Source: Candidatus Cloacimonadota bacterium
GTDB lineage: Bacteria > Hydrothermota > E44-bin80
Reading direction: 5' to 3'
Assembly: GCA_004375785.1 (NCBI GenBank)
Contig: SOKM01000002.1
Coordinates: 1-21,786 of the forward strand
DNA: 21,786 nt
Shown here: in pieces, positions 7,363 through 13,420 of the stretch
Numbering within the stretch: position 1 is the stretch's first letter
How the letters are laid out: each line of letters opens with the position of its first letter
The notes under the pieces: model-generated
The model's database searches: none
Told to the model about the DNA's origin: nothing
The model's input: the letters and a program-made list of their open reading frames with translations, nothing else
Program-made: the position numbers and the translations under genes

Positions 7363-7608
7363 CTATCTGTTGTCCCTTCCGCACGTTCCTGTTTCTGAAC
7401 AGGGTGGGGTATCACACCTTTCATCCCTCCCACAGCAAGTAGTCCCCTTTGTAGCGGAATCTCCCATTCTTATGGATGCTGGTACAGAGAGCAGTTTTAC
7501 AAGTTTTTTAGAACCACAATGTGGACATTCAATAGATTCATCAGATTTTTGAAGGAAGAACTCTATTACCTTACCGCACTTTTTGCATTTGAAATCATAA
7601 ACAGGCAT
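7363..7608 (-). CDS. FmdB-family zinc ribbon protein
   Basis: An 81-residue small regulatory-type zinc ribbon. It starts MPVYDFKCKKCG and has the second pair CPHCGS about 20 residues later, then KLLSVPAS as in FmdB proteins. The C-terminal half adds a Cys-rich tail (TCCGRDERC, PPCSETGTC) not needed for the ribbon. I use the ATG at 7608, where the family begins; an earlier frame opening at 7638 overlaps the preceding gene. The start lies 2 bp after the stop of the Gly-rich zinc-ribbon gene, so the two are coupled. Function is unknown; related proteins are often linked to metal-cofactor enzymes. Confidence 0.85.
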   Translation of the reverse strand: MPVYDFKCKKCGKVIEFFLQKSDESIECPHCGSKKLVKLLSVPASIRMGDSATKGTTCCGRDERCDTPPCSETGTCGRDNR

Positions 7609-7610
7609 TT

Positions 7611-7829
7611 TTACTCCCTTGTCATTTTGGCACCGCATTTAGGACATTCTATCTGATAACAAGGAGCACTTCTCTGATGAGGAATCTTATTTCCACAGGA
7701 TGGGCATATGCAGTTACCTCCTATACCCATTCCTTTTCCTCCCATTCGACCCATTCCTCCACCTTTTCCCATTCCCCTTCCTGTTCCTGGACCTCCACCT
7801 TGTGGTCCTGTCCCATTACCTCTTGGCAT
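7611..7829 (-). CDS. Gly/Met-rich zinc ribbon protein
   Basis: A 72-residue protein with two parts: residues 1-38 are almost entirely Gly, Met, Arg and Lys and begin MPRGNGTGPQG, resembling the DUF5320-type N-termini of its neighbours; residues 39-70 form a zinc ribbon, CICPSCG then CPKCG, with an additional Cys between. AGGAGG precedes the ATG by six bases. It lies between the Mrp ATPase and the FmdB-like gene. The composition and location suggest a metal- or cluster-binding accessory of the NifX/MinD system; no reaction can be assigned. Confidence 0.8.
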   Translation of the reverse strand: MPRGNGTGPQGGGPGTGRGMGKGGGMGRMGGKGMGIGGNCICPSCGNKIPHQRSAPCYQIECPKCGAKMTRE

Positions 7830-7886
7830 AATAACCTCCTATTTGTTTTAAATACTTATCTGCTTAACTCCCAATATTACAAGAGC

Positions 7887-7932
7887 GTCATTGCGAGCAT
7901 CTCTTCTTGCTTCACAAACGCGAAGCAATCTC
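7887..7932. repeat. GTCATTGCGAG-type interspersed repeat, short copy
   Basis: GTCATTGCGAG (7887-7897) followed by GCGAAGCAATCTC (about 7919-7932), the two ends of a repeat also seen at 9889-9993 and 19849-19934. It lies in the 160-bp gap between the Mrp and zinc-ribbon genes, which has no other feature I can see. Confidence 0.65.
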
Positions 7933-7990
7933 ATTTTCTCTTTTGACTCTTGTGGTGTTCACTTTATCCTTTAACCTTTTTCCTTTATCC

Positions 7991-8797
7991 TTACACGATT
8001 TTCTCTGTAGTTAGTATCTTATCAACAATTCTCATAAATGCCTTTGAAGCCTCTGATTTGGGATTTTCAAGAATAAACGGTTTACCAGTATCACTTGCAA
8101 GAACAATATCTGGGTCTATTGGAATTCTACCAAGAAATGGGACACCCATTTCTTGAGCAATTCTCTCTCCTCCACCTTCTTTGAAGAGGGCAATCTTCTT
8201 ACCGCAATGGGGGCAGATGAGTCCGCTCATGTTCTCAATTATCCCAACAACATTCAGGTTCAATTTTTTTGCAAAGGTAACAGCCTTCCTCGAATCAAGG
8301 AGGGAAACCTCCTGTGGTGTTGTAACAATGATTGCACCTGTTGCAGGTATTAATTGTGCAACTGAAAGTGGTTCATCACCTGTTCCGGGTGGAGAATCAA
8401 TAATAAGCCAGTCAAGTTTCCCCCAGTCTACATCACTAAGAAACTGCTGGATAACCTTCATCTTCAATGGACCGCGCCATATAACAGGCGAATCTGGACT
8501 TTCGAGAAGAAACGACATTGAGACAAGCCTCAGGTTCTTTGTAATGGGAACGGGCAGTATCTTTTTCTTACTCGTAGCAGCCATTCTTTTTCCTTCAACG
8601 CCTAACATCTTTGCAAGATTGGGTCCATGAATATCTACATCAATAAGCCCCACCTGTTTTTCCTTTTCTGATAGCGCCAGACCCAGATTAGCAGCAACAG
8701 TGCTTTTGCCAACGCCTCCCTTGCCGCTAAATACAAGAAGTCTCTGTTTTATTTTTGAGAGTGTCTCCTCGACATTCTTTTCCTGCTCTTCCTTCAT
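7991..8797 (-). CDS. mrp: Mrp/NBP35 (ApbC) family Fe-S carrier ATPase
   Basis: A 268-residue ATP-dependent Fe-S cluster carrier of the MinD superfamily. It shows the deviant Walker A FSGKGGVGKST, the IDVDIHGPN segment, IIDSPPGTGDEPL, and the cluster-binding C-terminal CPHCGK near the GLICPHCG motif that bridges the dimer. Its place in a cluster with NifX-family proteins and MinD-like ATPases matches the Mrp gene of the Desulfovibrio ORP operons. A purine-rich AGGAAGGG site precedes the ATG by eight bases. It starts 26 bp after the NifX-like gene, so it belongs to the same message. Confidence 0.93.
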   Translation of the reverse strand: MKEEQEKNVEETLSKIKQRLLVFSGKGGVGKSTVAANLGLALSEKEKQVGLIDVDIHGPNLAKMLGVEGKRMAATSKKKILPVPITKNLRLVSMSFLLESPDSPVIWRGPLKMKVIQQFLSDVDWGKLDWLIIDSPPGTGDEPLSVAQLIPATGAIIVTTPQEVSLLDSRKAVTFAKKLNLNVVGIIENMSGLICPHCGKKIALFKEGGGERIAQEMGVPFLGRIPIDPDIVLASDTGKPFILENPKSEASKAFMRIVDKILTTEKIV

Positions 8798-8823
8798 ATC
8801 TTATCCCTTCCTATTTAGAAGCG

Positions 8824-9450
8824 CTATTTCTTCTTTTCGAGCTCCTGGATTCTTTTGTTAATATCTTCTATCTGCTGATTCAGGAAACCTGCCTGCTGTT
8901 TTAGAAATTCCAATTCCTGTTTCTCATCCATTCCTTGAGGAGTCATTCTAGGTGGAGCTATTCCAGGTGTGGTTGTTCCGGGGTACCTTGTTCCATAACC
9001 CATTCCTGCAGACATTCCCCTCCCCATTCCTCCTCCCATACCCATACCCCTTCCCATCCCTCTACCCATTCCACCTCCCATACCAGCACCCATCCCAAAA
9101 TGCGAACCAACATTTGGTGCCTGGGTAGGCTGTAGTTGACCGGACTTAAATCTTGAAACAGCTTCCTTCACTGTTCCAGCCACACCCGTAATGACCTTCA
9201 CACTTGCTGCACTGAGCGTCTGAAAAGCATTGGGGCCGCAGCTCCCTGTAAGCACAATCTCAGCGCCCTTGCTTGCAACAAGTTGAGCAGACTGTATACC
9301 TGCACCACCCATAGCCTGGACATTGGGATTCTCAACAGCTTCAAACTCCTCTGTATCAGGGTCAATAATTATAAAATATGGGCATCTACCGAATCGAGGG
9401 TCTACCTGTGAGGTCAAATCTGCACCTGCGGAAGTAATTCCAATCTTCAT
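8824..9450 (-). CDS. NifX/ORP-like domain fused to Gly/Met-rich linker and coiled coil
   Basis: A 208-residue protein. Residues 1-110 form a NifX/NifB-type cluster-binding domain: IGITSAG, DPRFGRCPYF, a central AEIVLTGSCGPNA with a Cys, and GVAGTVKEAVSRFKSG. Residues about 115-155 are a low-complexity run of GMG/GRG units. Residues about 175-208 form a charged helix with heptad pattern ending LNQQIEDINKRIQELEKKK, a likely coiled coil of the DUF5320 kind. The related helix at the end of the preceding gene suggests that the two proteins associate. Its ATG overlaps the previous stop by 4 bp (ATGA). It is the best candidate for the ORP-equivalent cluster carrier of the system. Confidence 0.87.
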   Translation of the reverse strand: MKIGITSAGADLTSQVDPRFGRCPYFIIIDPDTEEFEAVENPNVQAMGGAGIQSAQLVASKGAEIVLTGSCGPNAFQTLSAASVKVITGVAGTVKEAVSRFKSGQLQPTQAPNVGSHFGMGAGMGGGMGRGMGRGMGMGGGMGRGMSAGMGYGTRYPGTTTPGIAPPRMTPQGMDEKQELEFLKQQAGFLNQQIEDINKRIQELEKKK

Positions 9451-9812
9451 TTTTTTGTCACCTCCATTTCTTTAATTCTCATTTTTATTCCGTCAAGTTC
9501 ATCCTCTAACATCTCTGCCTGTCCTTTCAACATTTCCAATTCTTTTTCTGGAGTTAAAGGGGTTGCACCCCAGGGGTCGTATGGTGTTGGAAAACCGCTC
9601 ATTGGAAAACCCCGTGCCGGTGTTGCAGGAACCTGCCCCTGCTGCCAGTAATAATTCATCTGCGGTGTTGGCCAGGTTCCATGTAGCAGATACTGAGCTG
9701 CAGGTCCTAATCCTGATGGGCTTCTTCCAACCCATCCCGGACTGTATCCAAGTCTCATCCACCCAGGTAACCCTGTTAGATAGTACATATTTCTATGTCC
9801 ATATCCTCCCAT
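9447..9812 (-). CDS. DUF5320-like protein with Pro/Gly/Tyr-rich N-terminus and coiled coil
   Basis: A 121-residue protein. Residues 1-85 are rich in Gly, Pro, Tyr and Trp and have no predicted regular structure; residues about 88-120 form a charged amphipathic helix (EKELEMLKGQAEMLEDEL...) ending in KK. It overlaps the following NifX-fusion gene by 4 bp and shares its helical tail type. AGGAGGG precedes the ATG. There are no Cys pairs. It may serve as an assembly partner or scaffold of the complex (inference). Confidence 0.75.
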   Translation of the reverse strand: MGGYGHRNMYYLTGLPGWMRLGYSPGWVGRSPSGLGPAAQYLLHGTWPTPQMNYYWQQGQVPATPARGFPMSGFPTPYDPWGATPLTPEKELEMLKGQAEMLEDELDGIKMRIKEMEVTKK

Positions 9813-10136
9813 TCTTCCCTCCTTTCTTTTAATGCAAATATTCAGTTACCCACATTGTAAAGTATGATTAACGACTTTATTCCACTTTGTCATTGCGAGT
9901 GTCTCTTCTTGCTCGGCTTATGCGAAGCAATCCCATACTTCCTTTCTGTCAATATGAAATTGCCACGCCTGCCTTCGGCAGGCTCGCAATGACGTGGTTT
10001 ACTAAGTATTTACTGTATTTAATCCAGACATAAGGCTTTCTTTTGTCATTCATCGCTCATCTTCGCTTTTATATTACCTTTGCCCCGTCTCTCCGATTCA
10101 CCGTTACTCCGTTTCTCAAAACTTCTGCCTACTATG
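9813..10136. other. Gene-free gap within the minus-strand cluster
   Basis: This 324-bp gap separates the first two genes of the cluster. It holds the 105-bp GTCATTGCGAG repeat at 9889-9993. I see no gene, no second sigma-54 promoter and no clear terminator in it, so read-through from the first gene is plausible but not shown. Confidence 0.6.
9889..9993. repeat. MITE-like repeat with perfect GTCATTGCGAG terminal inverted repeats
   Basis: A 105-bp element bounded by GTCATTGCGAG (9889-9899) and CTCGCAATGAC (9983-9993). It contains GCGAAGCAATC and an internal hairpin GCCTGCC-TTC-GGCAGGC. Shorter relatives are at 7887 and 19849, and the internal arm resembles 3399-3435. Confidence 0.8.
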
Positions 10137-10370
10137 TTATCTCCAACAGCGGAATCCTCTCCCTCTTCCACCACCCCTTCCGCCAAAGAAACCCATCCCA
10201 TAATAGGGTCTCATCGGCGTAGGGTTTGGATAGGGATATCGACCCAATCCAAGTCCCATTCTTGGTACAGGATTAGTAAATCCGGGTCTAGAATAACCTG
10301 CGCAGTATCCTGCTGCTCGACCTGTCATAGGTCCCATTCCTCTCGGTCCCGTTCCATCTCCTCCTGGCAT
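10137..10370 (-). CDS. DUF5320-like small Gly/Arg/Pro-rich protein, first gene of the cluster
   Basis: A 77-residue protein beginning MPGGDGTGPRGMGPMTGRAA and continuing GYCAGY, the typical start of a short Gly/Met-rich family found beside NifX-type genes in anaerobes. The rest is rich in Pro, Tyr, Gly and Arg, and it ends in GGRGRGFRCWR. It has one Cys near each end. I place the start at ATG 10370 because AAGGAGG lies eight bases before it; a GTG at 10379 would have no spacer. It is the first gene after the sigma-54 promoter, with a leader of about 24 nt. The molecular role is unknown. Confidence 0.8.
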   Translation of the reverse strand: MPGGDGTGPRGMGPMTGRAAGYCAGYSRPGFTNPVPRMGLGLGRYPYPNPTPMRPYYGMGFFGGRGGGRGRGFRCWR

Positions 10371-10404
10371 ACTACTCACCTCCTTTCATTCACACTTAGA
10401 TATA

Positions 10405-10420
10405 TGCAATTTCCGTGCCA
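10405..10420 (-). promoter_or_regulatory. rpoN-dependent promoter: Sigma-54 (-24/-12) promoter of the minus-strand cluster
   Basis: On the minus strand the sequence TGGCACGGAAATTGCA is an essentially perfect match to the sigma-54 consensus TGGCAC-N5-TTGCA, with GG and GC correctly spaced. Transcription would start near 10394, giving a 24-nt leader with its Shine-Dalgarno before ATG 10370. Confidence 0.9.
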
Positions 10421-10493
10421 GCTTTTACTTTTTTTCTAACGCAATATAAATTAAGAACTTATCAATTTTGTAAGTTGTGTAAAAACCAAAAAG

Positions 10494-10528
10494 TGTTTCA
10501 AAGTTGAAACAATGATTTCAGTTTGAAA
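10494..10528. promoter_or_regulatory. Tandem dyads, probable activator (UAS) sites
   Basis: TGTTTCA-AAGT-TGAAACA (10494-10511) is a perfect 7-bp dyad, followed at once by a second, weaker one with arms TTTCA/TGAAA (10516-10528). They lie about 75-110 bp upstream of the sigma-54 promoter, the usual position for enhancer sites of a Fis-type activator. The obvious candidate to bind them is the activator encoded at 13421. Confidence 0.65.
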
Positions 10529-10907
10529 CACACAAAGGTTTTAGTGCCATTCAAGAAAAAAACAACATTAACAGGGATTGAAAGAGAATTTAAGAGACAA
10601 GAAAACGCTAGAAATCAAATGGAAATTGTGTATTGGAATCTATTCATTAGTTAATGTATTCACTTCTGGATAGTATAGGAAATTATAGATTGACAGATTC
10701 ACCAAGATATGCTGAAAATAAGGATAAAAAGAAGTGCAAAATTGACGGATTTAGGTTAATAAGTATATTCGTTATATGAAGTACTGAAAATGCTTATAAA
10801 TAAAGAAGATGAGAGATACTGTTTTGTTCACTGCTAACTCCTTCAGATAATGCTTTTATATAAAATAAATCTTTGTGTCTTTGTGCCTTCGTGGCAAAAT
10901 TTTTTTC
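10529..10907. other. AT-rich intergenic region between two divergent operons
   Basis: About 380 bp between the presumed activator sites and the fur promoter. I see no gene. The segment at about 10870-10896 (CTTTGTGTCTTTGTGCCTTC) looks like a degenerate internal repeat of CTTTGTG units. Confidence 0.5.
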
Positions 10908-10936
10908 TTGACATTTTGTAAAATTAATGTTATATT
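10908..10936 (+). promoter_or_regulatory. sigma-70 promoter of fur-feoA-feoB-regulator operon
   Basis: TTGACA (10908-10913), a 17-bp spacer and TATATT (10931-10936). The predicted start near 10943 lies after the ATG at 10927, which supports the internal ATG at 10975 as the true fur start. Confidence 0.8.
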
Positions 10937-10941
10937 TAATT

Positions 10942-10960
10942 GAAAATGAAAATCAATATC
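10942..10960 (+). promoter_or_regulatory. Fur box overlapping the transcription start
   Basis: GAAAATGAAAATCAATATC matches the classical 19-bp Fur consensus GATAATGATAATCATTATC at 16 of 19 positions. It covers the predicted +1 site of the operon, so iron-bound Fur would block transcription of its own gene, feoA, feoB and the sigma-54 activator. Confidence 0.75.
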
Positions 10961-10974
10961 AACAGGATGGTAAG

Positions 10975-11412
10975 ATGGATTTAAAAGATTATCTCAAGAA
11001 GAAGGGGCTTAAGTTAACAAAACAGAGGGAAAAAATAATAACACATTTCCTGAACAAAGATAAGCATTTCAGTGCTGAAGAACTTTACAATGCGATGAAG
11101 AAAAGAATGCCTGGGGTCGGTTATGCAACTGTTTACAGGACTTTAAATTTACTCGTAAGAGCCGGACTTGCAACAAAGATATCCTTCGGTGAAAATATTA
11201 CACGGTTTGAACCTCTTCACAGAAATGAACACCATGACCATATGGTATGTATTGGATGTGGTAAAATCGTTGAATTTAAACATCCCAAAATAGAGCGGTT
11301 ACAGAAAGAAGTTGCCAGGAGATATAATTTCTATACACAATCACACGCATTAGAACTTTATGGCTACTGTAAAAAATGCAGAAAGAAAAATATTTCTAAG
11401 GAGAAAAAATGA
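10975..11412 (+). CDS. fur: Fur family transcriptional regulator
   Basis: A 145-residue metal-dependent repressor of the Fur/PerR family. The N-terminal winged helix holds LKLTKQREKI and the recognition segment GVGYATVYRTLNLL; the C-terminal dimer domain holds HHDHMVC, the zinc pair CIGC, and the second pair CKKC near the end. I choose ATG 10975 (AGGA seven bases before it) over an ATG 48 bp upstream, because the promoter start falls between them and the family begins here. It overlaps feoA by 4 bp. With a Fur box in its own promoter and feoAB behind it, iron sensing is more likely than peroxide sensing, though PerR-like function cannot be excluded. Confidence 0.9.
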   Translation: MDLKDYLKKKGLKLTKQREKIITHFLNKDKHFSAEELYNAMKKRMPGVGYATVYRTLNLLVRAGLATKISFGENITRFEPLHRNEHHDHMVCIGCGKIVEFKHPKIERLQKEVARRYNFYTQSHALELYGYCKKCRKKNISKEKK

Positions 11413-11654
11413 AGGAGATGGATTTAACGCAGGTTGAAAGTAACACAAAAGGTATTGTTGCTAAAATTCTTGGTGGTCGCAGGATGATGAAGAAACTGGA
11501 AACGTTAGGTATAAGGATTGGATGTGAGCTCGAAAAGGTTTCCTCGCATATAATGCGAGGTCCTGTCGTAGTTAGGGTAGGAAATACAAGGGCAGCAATT
11601 GGATACGGAATGGCAAAGAAGATTATAATAGAGCAAGAAAAAAATGTCGAATGA
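11409..11654 (+). CDS. feoA: FeoA, small SH3-like component of ferrous iron uptake
   Basis: An 81-residue FeoA/DtxR-C-terminal SH3-like domain. It shows the family core: a G-x-V-x-I start, the helix RRMMKKLETLGIRIGCELEKV, the MRGPVVVRVGNTRAAIGYGMAKKI strand block. It is cytoplasmic and assists FeoB. The ATG overlaps the fur stop (ATGA), so translation is coupled. A hairpin separates it from feoB. Confidence 0.92.
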   Translation: MKEMDLTQVESNTKGIVAKILGGRRMMKKLETLGIRIGCELEKVSSHIMRGPVVVRVGNTRAAIGYGMAKKIIIEQEKNVE

Positions 11655-11660
11655 GAACAG

Positions 11661-11680
11661 CACCCTGATTTATCAGGGTG
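11661..11680 (+). promoter_or_regulatory. Intercistronic hairpin between feoA and feoB
   Basis: CACCCTGA-TTTA-TCAGGGTG is a perfect 8-bp stem followed by A residues and not T, so it is not a rho-independent terminator for the plus strand. It may influence mRNA stability or the relative amounts of FeoA and FeoB. The feoB ribosome site (AGAAGG) lies about 14 nt after it. Confidence 0.5.
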
Positions 11681-11705
11681 AAAAAAATGATGAAAGAAGG
11701 TTAGG

Positions 11706-13415
11706 ATGAGGAAGATACTTCTCATGGGAAATCCCAATGTTGGAAAAAGTGTTATTTTTTCAAGATTGACAGGAGTTCAGGTTATTGCATCCAATTACCC
11801 GGGAACGACTGTTGAGTACACTAAAGGCTATATGAGATTGGGCGATGAAAAGGTAGAGATAATCGATGTCCCAGGCACCTATACACTTGAGCCTACATCA
11901 AAAGCAGAAGAAGTTGCGGTTGGTATGTTGAAAGAAGGGGATATTGTCATAAATGTTATTGACGCAACCAACCTTGAAAGGAACCTGAACCTTACATTAC
12001 AATTACTAAAGAGAAAAGTTCCTGTCATTGTTGCTTTAAATATTTATGATGAGGCTTGTCATACAGGCATAGACATAGATGTTGAGAAACTTGAGAAGAT
12101 ACTTGGAGTTCCCGTTATACCTACCTGTGCAATAACTGCTGAAGGAATTCATAAACTGGTTTCAAAAATCAAGGAAGCAAAAGAAGGTAGTTACGAATAT
12201 GAAGACGAGGAAAGATGGCACGAAATTGGAAATATTGTAAAAAGTGTTCAGAAGATTACACACAGACATCACCGATTTGTTGAAAGACTTGGGGATGCAA
12301 CCATAAGACCGGGAACAGGTCTACCCATTGCACTAATTCTTATGTTTGTTATCTTCTGGGTAATACGATTCATAGGGGAGAATCTGATTGCTTATGTTTT
12401 TGAGCCTATCTTTGAAAAACTGTGGGCTCCACTAATGATGAAACTCTCTCATATAATGGGTTCTGGTGGTTTCCTCCACGATATTCTTATTGGTAGACTC
12501 ATAGACGGCAAAATAGAATTTATGGAATCATTTGGTCTCTTAACAACAGGTTTATTCGTCCCCTTTGCTGCTGTCCTCCCTTATATTTTTGCCTTCTATC
12601 TGGTCTTAAGTTTTCTTGAAGATTCCGGGTATCTTCCACGTTTAGGTGTGCTTGTGGATAATGTAATGCATAGATTGGGACTTCATGGACTTTCAATTGT
12701 CCCGATGATGCTCGGACTTGGTTGTAATGTTCCGGGCGCCATGGCTACAAGGATACTTGAAACAAGAAGGGAAAGATTTATAGGGATGACCTTAATGGCT
12801 ATTGCAGTTCCCTGTATGGCTCAACTTGCAATGATTATAGGCCTTGTCGGACAATCTGGGGTCACTGGCCTTGCTCTTGTTTTCGGGACGCTTTTTATAG
12901 TGTGGGTTCTGCTTGGTATAATAATGAACCTTTTACTTAAAGGGGAGAGCCCTGAGATTTTTACAGAGATTCCTGCATATAGAATTCCCTATTTTGGTGC
13001 ACTTCTCAAGAAATTGTGGATGAGAATTAAAGGATTCATCAAAGAGGCGGTCCCCTTTGTCTGTCTTGGAGTCCTAATAGTAAACATCCTCTATTCTCTT
13101 CATGTAGTTGATTTTATTGCAAACTTTACTGCGCCAATAATAACAAAGGTTTTTGGTCTTCCTTCTGAAGCAGTTGCAGCACTTATTGTGGGGTTTTTAA
13201 GAAAGGATGTTGCAATCGGTATGCTTGTCCCTCTCAATCTGACCTTAAAGCAGCTTGTGATTGCAAGCGTTATTCTTGCGATGTACTTTCCCTGTGTTGC
13301 TACTTTTGCAGTAATGGTAAGGGAGTTAGGAATAAAGGATATGTTAAAATCTGTACTAATAATGATTTTATCGACTGTTATCGTTGGCGTCATCCTCAAC
13401 CTACTTTTGAGATAA
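11706..13415 (+). CDS. feoB: FeoB, ferrous iron transporter with GTPase domain (short form)
   Basis: Inner-membrane Fe(II) transporter. The N-terminal G domain has G1 GNPNVGKS (residues 8-15), G3 DVPG (54-57) and G4 NIYD (112-115, an Ile where Met is usual). The membrane part from about residue 203 has many hydrophobic segments and the two gate regions, GLGCNVPGAMATR (about 337-349) and FPCVATFAVM near residue 523. At 569 residues it is about 200 shorter than the E. coli protein; the linker between G domain and membrane part is short and there is no C-terminal Cys-rich domain. It is encoded 51 bp after feoA and 5 bp before the sigma-54 activator. Confidence 0.95.
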   Translation: MRKILLMGNPNVGKSVIFSRLTGVQVIASNYPGTTVEYTKGYMRLGDEKVEIIDVPGTYTLEPTSKAEEVAVGMLKEGDIVINVIDATNLERNLNLTLQLLKRKVPVIVALNIYDEACHTGIDIDVEKLEKILGVPVIPTCAITAEGIHKLVSKIKEAKEGSYEYEDEERWHEIGNIVKSVQKITHRHHRFVERLGDATIRPGTGLPIALILMFVIFWVIRFIGENLIAYVFEPIFEKLWAPLMMKLSHIMGSGGFLHDILIGRLIDGKIEFMESFGLLTTGLFVPFAAVLPYIFAFYLVLSFLEDSGYLPRLGVLVDNVMHRLGLHGLSIVPMMLGLGCNVPGAMATRILETRRERFIGMTLMAIAVPCMAQLAMIIGLVGQSGVTGLALVFGTLFIVWVLLGIIMNLLLKGESPEIFTEIPAYRIPYFGALLKKLWMRIKGFIKEAVPFVCLGVLIVNILYSLHVVDFIANFTAPIITKVFGLPSEAVAALIVGFLRKDVAIGMLVPLNLTLKQLVIASVILAMYFPCVATFAVMVRELGIKDMLKSVLIMILSTVIVGVILNLLLR

Positions 13416-13420
13416 GAAGT

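Noticed and set aside
12214..12228. TGGCAC sequence resembling a sigma-54 -24 element.
   Set aside because: It lies inside feoB and the -12 part lacks GC at the right distance.
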